From an uncultured Bacteroidota bacterium (GTDB lineage: Bacteria > Bacteroidota > Bacteroidia > Chitinophagales > Chitinophagaceae), in contig CAINUN010000035.1 of the NCBI GenBank assembly GCA_903853805.1, positions 1 to 64,000 on the forward strand: a DNA stretch of 64,000 bases. Direction: 5' to 3'. Below are positions 12,001 to 16,964 of the stretch, piece after piece; the stretch's first letter is position 1; each line of letters begins with the position of its first letter. The notes under the pieces are model-generated. The model did not search any database. It was not told the origin of the DNA and saw nothing but the letters and a program-made list of their open reading frames with translations. A program made the translations under genes and the position numbers.

Positions 12001-12572
12001 CTAGCATTAGAAGTAGTAGAAGCAGAAGTTGCCAAAATACCAACAGCATTCGCATAAGCAGCACTTAAGCCAATTGCATTATTTTGAATTGTGTTGTACT
12101 GAGCACCGTCTGTTGCGGAAGCATGGATAATTAATATCCCAGCTTCTGTCATTGTGTTTGTAGTTCCGACAAGAGTAACCGTATTGGCACTATTCTCCTG
12201 AATCACAAAATTCTGGATGGTAATATAATCACCACCAACAATCTTAAATACGGCATCCATATTTCCGCCGGCCACATTGGTTCCTGCTGTAATAGTGCTA
12301 CTACTACCTTGTATGGTAATAGTATTGGTTGACGTACCCGTTGCAGTGATGTAGTATCCTGTTCCTGCAGGCGCAGTTTCATTACCTGAAAGCGTAATGA
12401 CTACCGGGTCGGTAATCGTTGCAGCATTCAAAGCAGTAATAGCGCTTGCCAAATCAGGATAGGTCGAAGCAAGTCCCGACCCACTATTTGTAGTAACCTG
12501 AGCGCTTGCAAAATTTACAAAAAGCGCTAAAAGAAACGTACATAATAGAGTAACTTTTTTAGGAAAGTACAT
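1..12572 (-). CDS. Giant secreted multi-domain adhesin (beta-helix, Ig-like, nidogen-like, GEVED repeats), C-terminus missing
   Basis: The reading frame is open from 12572 to the left window edge, at least 4,190 codons, so the C-terminus (where a T9SS sorting domain would be expected) is not seen. ATG at 12584 is also in frame and a stop lies just before it; 12572 gives a cleaner signal peptide (KK, hydrophobic core, FASAQ). Residues about 25-1020 are a right-handed beta-helix rich in NTIxNN-type rungs, ending in the usual MGADEF motif. Residues about 1020-1245 form an unrecognised beta-rich domain. Then follow Ig-like domains (QWQSSTDGG), a nidogen-like domain near 7940-7480 (DDGGWSSIPLGFNF), six GEVED units, a second copy of the Ig/nidogen module (about 2500-545) and a seventh GEVED unit (GETEDYLVDIT at the edge). 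Each GEVED unit has an IDYNHNG acidic loop and a CYC motif. Inference: surface adhesin. I sampled the frame at several points and saw no frameshift. Confidence 0.88.
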   Translation of the reverse strand, partial: MYFPKKVTLLCTFLLALFVNFASAQVTTNSGSGLASTYPDLASAITALNAATITDPVVITLSGNETAPAGTGYYITATGTSTNTITIQGSSSTITAGTNVAGGNMDAVFKIVGGDYITIQNFVIQENSANTVTLVGTTNTMTEAGILIIHASATDGAQYNTIQNNAIGLSAAYANAVGILATSASTTSNASPGANTPLDATLTSGTNANNKIYGNTINSVAMGVLVICPPITTTLNESGWDFGGSSAATANTITFGCATATSGPWNRSSTTSAGGICLRNGAGFNASYNIITSSSLLYLQTAGINGICVSSGSAPVAVTYTNTINNNTILVRNSGVGGAMGIDFGHGIATGTMVANNNNVTVNVTTTGTTAGAILGIKANYTNAFNTANNNTVTINQTHSPATALNSTAAVTGITLSGTTTTGNTNNAQNNNITINQTASPTAAIATTLSGAVIALQMGGGTGSTVNALGNTVLLNRATSMTLAGTSTFSGAVSGIVATTAGLVLNMGNLSSGNTVTLKEASSAIGTSTYSSAVTYINTAAAHLTMNVINNTVNNTGSTQRSTGTTYGINHNGTLALGTGVGINVTNNNININASLGSGPATLNGIYSFASSTITSNYNVSNNTITLRDTNTTSTVYGMYAQDGGSANKKLFNNNISIFGASTTVYGIAINYGADTVTQNTIAITNSALTPTIYGINALASGTYFNINNNNLTVSCTAASTAAPNITGFLISVGTNNIVYNNVINSITTGNGSGSSTISGLTISGGTSTSVYNNKIQGITYNCSGTAGAVNGILISSGTTNTVYNNRIGGLYAPYSTDTLAVRGIYISSTLSASTNRIYYNTINLDASSTGANFGSCGLYHAASATATTATLDLRNNIIVDKSTPSGIGKCAAIRRSPAATFGNYATTSNNNLIFGNKYYYDGVNAPLTTLGAYQALVSPKDNMSVSDNPVYLSTSGSSANYLKMDPSVPTSAESGASPIIGYSTDFEGDIRQGNLGYAGTGFSPDMGADEFNGTSTNPNACNATPVAGTIAGWQSVAVTGFNADVIANGVGLPTTSTTGAADASSPAQYFVDASYQATASSALPVFGLPTNGIIRSVATPGLVYQMHSATGNNSLRLPLTGQGAATGTLTLSTPQSAQAISLLVSAGNGPVPLNITVTYTDASTETFSSQNVLDWFNGTPYAVKGIGRVDATGAFTSVTVDNPRLYDLVLNLSSASYSKSIASITFAKTGTTGAAHIFAVSLASSTPSVLCTNSQIMLSSYGAGTGLGVQYQWQSSTTSGGPYTDIPGANQLTYTTPALTSNMYYVLKVTCALAGTPSITNEVATSVSSPTPITITASANGVFCGNGTLTATATGLTGYVWTPSSALQSNTGTTVTSIATANTTFTVTASDVNGCVNTASQAITYTPPPAITLTGAPASFCGTGGTTTITATSTGNYIYNWIAFNGAVLSNQTLTSANATVTQTSTIQVSGSDPVTGCANVGYVSIGVYPLPTATLSTTANGVCPGTAATINSGLSAGNFTVGCISTATNAIPTTANYLVNNGTAVVTQASGNLDDGGWSSIPLGFNFNFFGTSYTTVNVGTNGVLQFGAYNSTALGTYTIGALPSTSYPMGAIYLAANDLNTGTVGTPPTYVRYWTDGVAPNRTFNVEYRVYQYGSTTNIVNLRAICYETIGTVDIIALQVASTNSKSIGVNSPTGLIGATAPNCAATPATPNYWSGQTATISSSAPQAWRFSPPSNYNVQWFANGTQFASGLNVFSQAVAPTATTTYSITYTNTTTGCANAPGSAQVTMNVLQTTAPTGINAIVDKTTVCPNGSVNLSTSYTGILDGLSFQWQSSTDGGATWSSIGGATGTTYAATSITVPTMYHCVISGCVGLPNNTSDVSVAISPFFACYCGPNSSPVVTLNTYPYAYMTNVKIVGTTLNNTTTLGTPATGYTEYYPTTPTTTAHLTQTLQYTLQTTCAYTGYYTAAWIDYDHNGTFDASEFINLPSSAPSASATFNVPLTALTGNTGMRVRQRASAFVSTDACTPSTDYETEDYVITIDTIYACSGTPNAVTVSGPAFSPCANAAFSLNAANYTIGLGITYQWESSPSGTSTWTPITGATNPTYTVAAGISAVTDYHMVTTCTNGGAQDVSNTATVGLANFYSCYCASNATSATDEEIWNVTIGTLNNSSNCSTVAPGPGSVNQFYSNYTTLTPTTLIQGTSVPVAIQIAYCGSFAYSNIAAVYIDYNHNGLFTDAGENVYTSTYGAGVFPTGRVVTGNFTVPMTASTGLTGMRVVAVESSVVSPCGTYSWGETEDYLVDIASPVPCSGQPSAVTIAAPTSVCPNSSFTMNATGWTPGLININFQWEQYDANTQSWSAIAGATNTQYTVTAGISVPTTYRFTSTCTNSGLQDVSPSVSLGLNSYYACYCTPASNCTNEGILNVTFGTLNNSSAYCNNTSGYSDYKGLGTLTNVTAGLPNSISVTAQVNSNPGSTAVWIDYNHSGTFDANEFTLIGSTTPATLPVQFNFTSNVNVPITALTGITGMRVRQANQGGITNTSACTNTGVYGEYEDYLITILPPPNCSGTPPTPAIVGTSGVCPSITINLNDTSTAVIFGGTTYQWESSQPGLNNWVPVAGATTQSYIITNGLSTTTDFHLVASCSYSGLVSTSNTVTVVINSFMTCYCASSATYTSDEEIFNVTVGSLNNTSDCSTTGPGPNSVNQFYSNYTTLPATNLTGGSSYPFSMTIGYCGTYAYSNVGAAYIDFNHNGSFTDAGEQIFLSSYGAGVVPTGRVVTGSFTVPIFATPGNTVMRVVAVEGSTVSPCGTYGWGETEDYLINVIAPVICSGTPSAGNAFASATSFCPSTTFSISDTGATTGFGMTYQWESSAAGLNVWTPIVGASSSNLTVTGGITNATDYHLIVNCSYSNSTATSNAVSVGLNPFYNCYCASSAGYSSDEEIFNVSIGSLNNTSDCSTTAPGLGSVNQYYSNYNTLPATPLGAGASYPFSMTIGYCGAAAYSNIGAAYIDFNQNGSFTDPGEQIFLSSYGSGTFPTGRIVSGSVTIPLTATVGTTLMRVVAVESSVVSPCGTYSWGETEDYLVNITPAVLCSGTPSSGTAFVSNASVCPNTTFSVLDTGATSGIGVTYQWEKSLAGQNAWVTISGATSASLTVTGGVTASYDYRLNVTCSYSNTTVTSNTATINVNSFYSCYCSTTNAGGTGTFMDQVTFNGVTNNTAATNPTASPYYSSFPMVPFIASAGTSVPLTVTIGATGTYTGAIVSIWIDYNHDGVYAATEWQQVGTNCLAGASTTIQVNIPVTALSGNTGMRIRSRGTGNINGAADACTVMGSGETEDYIVNLAPPCSGAPNVPVATLTNTSSLCDGGAAQLSAANVTIAGGMSNQWQVSTVSGGPYTNVTGATTANYTTGTLTPGTYYYVLLSTCNASSLSSTSNEVTVVVNSLPTITVTASNNGSFCGNGQLTANGASTYVWSPFNQLISATGATVISTATAPTTFTVTGTDANGCVNTATQAITYTPPPAINIAASTATFCGNGGNTTLTVTSTTPYVYSFTALDGAVLSNQTANAVTAAVTQTSSILVTGVDANSGCNNSQVYSVGVYPYPTATLSTSATGVCPGTPATINSGLSAGNFAAACITPSAALATAPQGAVTLASGGTATTSLSAGGLDDGYWNALPLGFTFNYFGHNYSSINISTNGVLDFTASGTSQYIFTGGFPNGSNPANTIAACARDLNLSSGGSIKTWTEGYAPNRKFVVQYANCPTYNYGGTPGTQSVEVVFYETLGNVEIHAIAATNGTQSNTNASVPKYIGLQDTTKTIGATAPNCANNTPNYWNGELSEITSPMAWRFTPAANYTTTWFANGTQFATGTNIFSQSVAPTSTTTYSITYTNQITGCTNAAGSAQVTMQILGTVAPSGVNTLTSAPSVCTGGTVNLSTDYTGSLAGLTFQWQVSTDAGSTWSNIAGATNITASGIAQSVASMYQCVIVSCGGMADYSSAAYVGINQFYDCYCVSKATTTFNEDLSQVTFGIATNGNMINNITTCGQVGPVFGSVASQYNSYTSLPAAVVYPGQTIPFTVKVKYCGTTLASNKVGIYIDYNQNGVFDPNENVYTSTYAAGTSLALGRTLTGNIAIPITAATGLTAMRVVVTEATNVSACGTYTYGETEDYLVDITACATPTVNIAASNTTI
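2549..6470 (-). repeat. Tandem GEVED-domain repeats inside the giant adhesin
   Basis: The motif (G/Y)E(T/Y)EDY recurs near 6460, 5670, 4900, 4113, 3323 and 2560, with spacings of about 765 or 790 bp (255-263 residues); a seventh copy lies near 62-90. Each unit is an Ig-like segment (QWESS), a CYC motif, an NNTS segment, an ID(Y/F)NHNG loop and the GEVED end. Two subtypes exist: one with MRVRQ/MRIRSR before the end (units 1, 3, 6) and one with VVAVE and SPCGTY (units 2, 4, 5; unit 7 is close). Units 4 and 5 are about 85% identical in DNA where I compared them, which suggests a recent duplication or gene conversion. Confidence 0.8.
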
Positions 12573-12584
12573 TCTGAAATACAT

Positions 12585-12987
12585 ACTATAGTTTTAAGTA
12601 ATCGCCTACTCTATTGGGTTTTCGGCTTACCCCTTTTTTGTTGATAATTCAATAGTAGCTACGCTACAATGCGTTAATTCCGAGGAAAAGATTAATCAGT
12701 ACAATATTCAACAGGGTTGAGAAAAAGTAACAATCATTAACAGTAATCATCTAAGTAAAAGCCGTAACAGGATAACATTTCAAATAATAAAGTCGTCAGT
12801 TTTTCGAGATAAACTTTTTGTTTTTCTACGTCATATTGAGGGATAATTTTTTTTGTTGTTGAAGTAAATTTATGAAAGTTTTTGAAAAAACATCATTTTG
12901 AGAAAAAATATTTTATCCCTCTTTTAACTTTTTTGCGTTTTTTACCTACTTACTTATTCGCTCCGCTTTCTCTAATTTTGAAGACCA
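12585..12987. other. Divergent intergenic region between the giant adhesin and lutB
   Basis: 403 bp without a gene. It must hold the promoters of the adhesin (minus) and lutB (plus). The lutB -7 element is at 12973-12980. For the adhesin the only weak candidate is CAATAGTA at 12650-12657 (minus-strand TACTATTG, one mismatch to TAnnTTTG). The rest is AT-rich DNA with no clear repeat or hairpin. Confidence 0.5.
12973..12980 (+). promoter_or_regulatory. Bacteroidota -7 element of lutB
   Basis: TAATTTTG fits TAnnTTTG exactly and ends 7 nt before the lutB ATG, so transcription would begin at or next to the start codon. No TTTG sits at the expected -33 distance, which lowers confidence. Confidence 0.35.
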
Positions 12988-14361
12988 ATGGCAAATACTA
13001 AAACTCTTTTTCTAGAAAAAAGCGAAATCAAAGCACATGACCTTGAACATAAGCGCAAGCTTGCTTTCAATATTGATAAGTATGCACAATCAGTAATTAA
13101 AGGAAAACTACAATTTTCTAATTTAGATCTTGCTCGCAAACGCGCCAAAAACATAAAATGGAAAACCATTGAAAACCTCGATAAATATTTAGAAGAATTT
13201 GAAAAGAATTTTACGGCTCGTGGGGGGAAGGTAATTTGGGCAGAAACTGCAGAAGAAGCCAACAATGCCGTTTTGAAAATCTGTGAAGAAAAAAACTGTA
13301 AACAAGTTGTGAAATCAAAGTCAATGGTTACAGAAGAAATTCATCTCAATGATTTTTTGGCAAATCACAATATTGAATCAGTAGAAACCGACCTTGGTGA
13401 ATATATTCAACAGTTAGATGGAGAGGCTCCTTATCACATTGTTACGCCTGCCATGCACAAAAGCAAGGAAGATGTGGCACGTGTATTTCATGAAAAATTA
13501 GGAACAGCCCCCAATCTCACACCGCCAGAACTAACTCAAATTGCCCGTGTCAATCTTCGTGCAAAGTACCAAAGTGCGGATGTAGGCATTACAGGCGGGA
13601 ATTTTTTATTAGCTGATGTTGGTGGTGTTTGTGTTACAGAAAATGAAGGCAACGGCAGGCTTTCGACTGCTTTTCCAAAAACGCACATTGCTATTGTTGG
13701 CATCGAAAAAATGTTGCCTTCCATAAAAGACTTAAACACATTTTGGCCATTACTCGCCACCTATGGCACTGGTCAAAATGTAACCGTTTACAATACTATT
13801 TTCACTGGTCCTAAGCAAGCTGGAGAAACCGATGGACCAGAAGAAATGTATGTCATTCTTTTAGACAACGGTCGTACTAATTTGTTGCAAACTCCAGAAG
13901 TGCGCGAGAGTATGTATTGTATTCGCTGCGGCTCTTGTTTGAATGCTTGTCCGGTTTATAAAAACATTGGCGGACATGCCTATGGCGCTACTTATAGCGG
14001 TCCAATAGGTTCTGTTATTAGTCCGCATTTGAAATCTTTGGAAGAATTCAAACACCTCAGTTATTCTTCAAGTCTTTGTGGCAATTGCACTGAAGTTTGT
14101 CCATTGAAAATCAACATTCATGAAATGCTATTGGAGAACAGAAATCTTGCTACCAAAAAAGGATTGAATGATAGAAGCGAAAGTTTGAGTTGGCGTGTTT
14201 GGAAAATGGCAATGCTGAATAAAAGTCTTGTCAATGTAGCTAGTGCTGGCGTGAAAAACACAGTAGTCAATAAACTGTTTAAAAATTCTTGGGGCAAACA
14301 TCGCGGCGAACTTCATTTTGCTAAAAAGTCTTTTCAACAACTTTGGAAAGAGAGAAACTAG
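12988..14361 (+). CDS. lutB: LutB-like LUD-domain iron-sulfur protein
   Basis: 457 residues, the usual length for LutB/YkgF, a component of the LutABC L-lactate oxidation complex. The N-terminal two thirds is the LUD domain (TGGNFLLADVG, GIEKMLPSIKDL). Two ferredoxin-like clusters follow: Cys311, 314, 317 and 321 (CIRCGSCLNACPVY) and Cys364, 367 and 371 (CGNCTEVCPLKI). Both would bind 4Fe-4S. It is cytoplasmic. lutA and lutC are not adjacent here, so the rest of the complex must be encoded elsewhere or the protein serves another oxidation. The next gene starts 8 nt after its stop, suggesting co-transcription. The family call is firm; the substrate is inferred from the family. Confidence 0.9.
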   Translation: MANTKTLFLEKSEIKAHDLEHKRKLAFNIDKYAQSVIKGKLQFSNLDLARKRAKNIKWKTIENLDKYLEEFEKNFTARGGKVIWAETAEEANNAVLKICEEKNCKQVVKSKSMVTEEIHLNDFLANHNIESVETDLGEYIQQLDGEAPYHIVTPAMHKSKEDVARVFHEKLGTAPNLTPPELTQIARVNLRAKYQSADVGITGGNFLLADVGGVCVTENEGNGRLSTAFPKTHIAIVGIEKMLPSIKDLNTFWPLLATYGTGQNVTVYNTIFTGPKQAGETDGPEEMYVILLDNGRTNLLQTPEVRESMYCIRCGSCLNACPVYKNIGGHAYGATYSGPIGSVISPHLKSLEEFKHLSYSSSLCGNCTEVCPLKINIHEMLLENRNLATKKGLNDRSESLSWRVWKMAMLNKSLVNVASAGVKNTVVNKLFKNSWGKHRGELHFAKKSFQQLWKERN

Positions 14362-14369
14362 CAGCTTCA

Positions 14370-15671
14370 ATGAATTCAATAACCATTGTTTCCTCACAAA
14401 AAAGCAATCGCTTGAATTATGTGTGCCAATGGTTATTCAAAGACATTTTAGGTTTAGGTTTTACAATAGTTACCCCTTCTGAAAATATTGATGTTTCGGG
14501 TTTCATTGTTTTTTATGGAATTGAAAATGCCGCCGGCTTTTCAATTCCAGACACTGGGCTTCTTTGGGAAAATGGTTTTTCTAAAAAGGAACTTGCAAAT
14601 GGGCAGTGGGAAAATATTCCTACGCTTTTTCAAAGAGAAAATCATGGCTCCATTCCGTTCGATTTATTTAGCGCCATTTTTTATTTGCTTGCTCGCTATG
14701 AAGAATATATTCCTTTCTTACCCGATAAACACAATCGTTTTCCTCACCAACAATCAGTTTTGTTTCAAAATGATTGCCTGCAGCGCCCTTTAATTGATGA
14801 ATGGGTTTTTCAATTGAAATTGTCTTTAGAAAAACATTTTAATTGCTCACTTACTTTGCCACGCTTTTCCTTCAAGCCTACTTACGATATCGACATTGCT
14901 TATTCCTACCAACACAAAGGCATTGTTCGTTGGGCGGGTGCTTTTGCTAAAGATTTTTTGAAAGGAAATTTTCATGAGTTGCGATCAAGAATTGATGTTC
15001 TTTTAAAAAAAACAGTTGATCCTTTTGATTGTTTTGATTGGCTGCAAAAGACGCATAACGAACTCAATCTTGACCCTGTTTTTTTTATTCTTGCTGCGCA
15101 AAAAAATACTGCATTCGACAAAAACAATTTGCCTTCAAAATCAGCAATGAAAACCTTGATTTCTTCATTGGCTCAACAAGGCAAAATTGGTTTACACCCT
15201 TCTTATTTTTCTAATGAAAAGACAATTTTTCAAAGAGAAAAAAAACTGCTTGAATCTATCTCCGACAAACCCATTACTTCTTCTCGCCAACATTATATCC
15301 GGTTACAAATTCCTAAGACCTATAAATTCCTAGTTGAAAATGGAATCAAAGAAGATTATAGCATGGGCTATGGTGCGGCCTTAGGTTTTCGCGCAGGAAC
15401 GGGCAGAAGTTTTTATTGGTTCGATTTGGAGAAAAATGAGGAAACAGGTTTACGGGTTCATCCATTTTGTTTTATGGATAGCACCGCTCATTATGAAGAA
15501 AAAATGAGTGCAAAAGACGCTGAGGAAACCTTGGAGGAAATGTTCGAAATTCTGAAAAAGACCAACAGCCAAATGATTACCGTCTTCCACAATTTTTCTT
15601 TAGGAACAGCTTATGAATGGATTGGCTGGCAAGATGTTTATTTTTCTTTCTTGAAAAAAGTAAAACAATAA
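14370..15671 (+). CDS. Polysaccharide deacetylase-like protein (DUF7033 type)
   Basis: 433 residues from the ATG at 14370; an upstream ATG at 14343 would overlap lutB by 19 nt and adds no conserved sequence. The N-terminal part matches the domain found ahead of NodB-like deacetylases in Bacteroidota. The C-terminal part carries NodB-fold signatures: the TYDIDIAY acidic motif, HPSYFS (metal-binding His), the SRQHYIRL segment, GFRAGTGRSFYWFD and LRVHPFCFMD. No signal peptide is visible, so the protein is probably cytoplasmic. Likely role: N-deacetylation of a carbohydrate; the substrate is unknown. It sits 8 nt after lutB and its stop directly abuts the convergent L,D-transpeptidase gene. Confidence 0.75.
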   Translation: MNSITIVSSQKSNRLNYVCQWLFKDILGLGFTIVTPSENIDVSGFIVFYGIENAAGFSIPDTGLLWENGFSKKELANGQWENIPTLFQRENHGSIPFDLFSAIFYLLARYEEYIPFLPDKHNRFPHQQSVLFQNDCLQRPLIDEWVFQLKLSLEKHFNCSLTLPRFSFKPTYDIDIAYSYQHKGIVRWAGAFAKDFLKGNFHELRSRIDVLLKKTVDPFDCFDWLQKTHNELNLDPVFFILAAQKNTAFDKNNLPSKSAMKTLISSLAQQGKIGLHPSYFSNEKTIFQREKKLLESISDKPITSSRQHYIRLQIPKTYKFLVENGIKEDYSMGYGAALGFRAGTGRSFYWFDLEKNEETGLRVHPFCFMDSTAHYEEKMSAKDAEETLEEMFEILKKTNSQMITVFHNFSLGTAYEWIGWQDVYFSFLKKVKQ

Positions 15672-16364
15672 TCACTTAAGGATTTCAACGGGTGTGCCTA
15701 CGCTCATAAAAAAACACAGTTCATCGAGGTCTTTATTTTTTATGGCGATACAACCGTCTGTCCAACCAACGCCCATATCAATCAAATCATCTCCGCCTTG
15801 CCAAATGCCATGAATGCCAATATCTCCACCGATTTTTGCATTTGCTGGAATGGCTTTATTCTTTTTCAATGTTTCAAATCTTGCCAACGAACTATCATTA
15901 GGGTAATCAAGTAAAAAAAAGCGGTGGTATTGTGATTGATGATTGATGCTTTTTATCTTGAATTTGCCCTCTGGTGTGTTTCTGTCTCCTTCCATTCTTT
16001 TGTTCATTAAAGGCGTAGGTCCAAAGGTGGCTCTGTATGCACGAACAATTTTGCTGCCATATCTAACATAAACTTTTCGTTTTTTCTTATCAACAATAAT
16101 TGCAACAGAATCCTTTTCAACCCCAGTAGCTGGTATTTTGAATTTCACAAAAACGGGGTCTGCGTTTTTTAAAAAATAAATTGTTTCGGTGACACGCACC
16201 ATTCCCTTATCATATCGGATGACACGCTTGACGTAGTCTTTTCCGAATGGCTCTTCGCTGATGATTTTTATGTTTGTAGGCTTTGGTACGAAAACGTTTT
16301 GCGCCATCGCTGTGTGAATAAAAAACACAAAGGACAACAACCCTAATATTCCTACGCTCTTCAA
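15672..16364 (-). CDS. L,D-transpeptidase (YkuD) family protein
   Basis: 230 residues with a signal peptide ending in AMAQ. The YkuD domain covers about residues 85-228, with His185 (GIHGIW) and the nucleophile Cys205 in TDGCIAI, a variant of the canonical SHGCIR. Family members form 3-3 peptidoglycan cross-links or attach proteins to peptidoglycan in the periplasm; some only bind or modify. The gene starts 2 nt after the DUF2480 gene stops, so the two are one operon. It converges on the deacetylase gene with no gap, and no terminator is visible between them, so read-through antisense RNA is possible. Confidence 0.85.
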   Translation of the reverse strand: MKSVGILGLLSFVFFIHTAMAQNVFVPKPTNIKIISEEPFGKDYVKRVIRYDKGMVRVTETIYFLKNADPVFVKFKIPATGVEKDSVAIIVDKKKRKVYVRYGSKIVRAYRATFGPTPLMNKRMEGDRNTPEGKFKIKSINHQSQYHRFFLLDYPNDSSLARFETLKKNKAIPANAKIGGDIGIHGIWQGGDDLIDMGVGWTDGCIAIKNKDLDELCFFMSVGTPVEILK

Positions 16365-16366
16365 TC

Positions 16367-16885
16367 TTATTTCTTTTTAAAAATAGGCACTGTTGAGCAT
16401 GGCTCTCCATACATTAATGCCTTAACTACAGATAACAACTTTGCTGTTGCTGCTACATAAGCGTATTCGGGCACGGTAACATCTCCGCAGCCTTTTAAAA
16501 CCACTCTTTTTTCGGAAAATTCGTTGGCATCAATCTGATTAATATTTTCAATGGAGAGGTGCTTTCGTTGCTCTTCTTTCTTTCCAAAAAAAATATGCTT
16601 TGATTTCGGTTGCAAATAATTGGTCACTAACATAAATGCCCAAACAGGAATGATGGCATCTACACTGCAAAAAACCGATACATTCTTGTCTTGGTATTGC
16701 TCCCAATTATGTTCAATCATTGATTGGCGAAAATCTTTTTCCTTCAAAATCATTTCTCTAAAAAGAAATGGCTTAAGGTCAAATTCTGTGAAAGAATCTT
16801 CTGTTGGTAAGTAGTTTGAAAGATCAAGTGTTACTATTCCACTTTCTGCCACCTTGTTTACAATCATGTCCATAACTATTGTCAA
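16367..16885 (-). CDS. DUF2480 family protein
   Basis: 172 residues of a Bacteroidota-specific family of unknown function. Recognisable family segments are NKVAESGIVTLDL near the start, the REMILKEKDFR stretch, FCSVDAIIPVWAFMLV, VVLKGCGDVTVPEYAYV and the C-terminal YGEPCSTVPIFKKK. No signal peptide or membrane segment is present; it should be cytoplasmic. The start may be M1, M5 or M7 because the conserved part begins at about residue 8. Two Cys-containing motifs (KGCG and EPCST) hint at metal binding or redox activity, but that is inference. It is the first gene of a two-gene operon with the L,D-transpeptidase. Confidence 0.85.
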   Translation of the reverse strand: MTIVMDMIVNKVAESGIVTLDLSNYLPTEDSFTEFDLKPFLFREMILKEKDFRQSMIEHNWEQYQDKNVSVFCSVDAIIPVWAFMLVTNYLQPKSKHIFFGKKEEQRKHLSIENINQIDANEFSEKRVVLKGCGDVTVPEYAYVAATAKLLSVVKALMYGEPCSTVPIFKKK

Positions 16886-16912
16886 AAATACAATTCCTAG
16901 TTGGTCTAAAAT

Positions 16913-16943
16913 AAAAAACAGCGGCTTTTGACCGCTGCTTTTT
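16913..16943. terminator. Bidirectional rho-independent terminator
   Basis: Stem CAGCGG (16919-16924) / CCGCTG (16932-16937), 7-nt loop, with an A tract on the left and a T tract on the right. It ends the minus-strand ppiD-like gene (stop at 16965). Confidence 0.75.
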
Positions 16944-16964
16944 TCTATATTTTGTTAGAGAAAA

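Noticed and set aside
12585-12987. Riboswitch or small RNA gene upstream of lutB or the adhesin
   Set aside because: No conserved aptamer sequence, strong stem or terminator was found.
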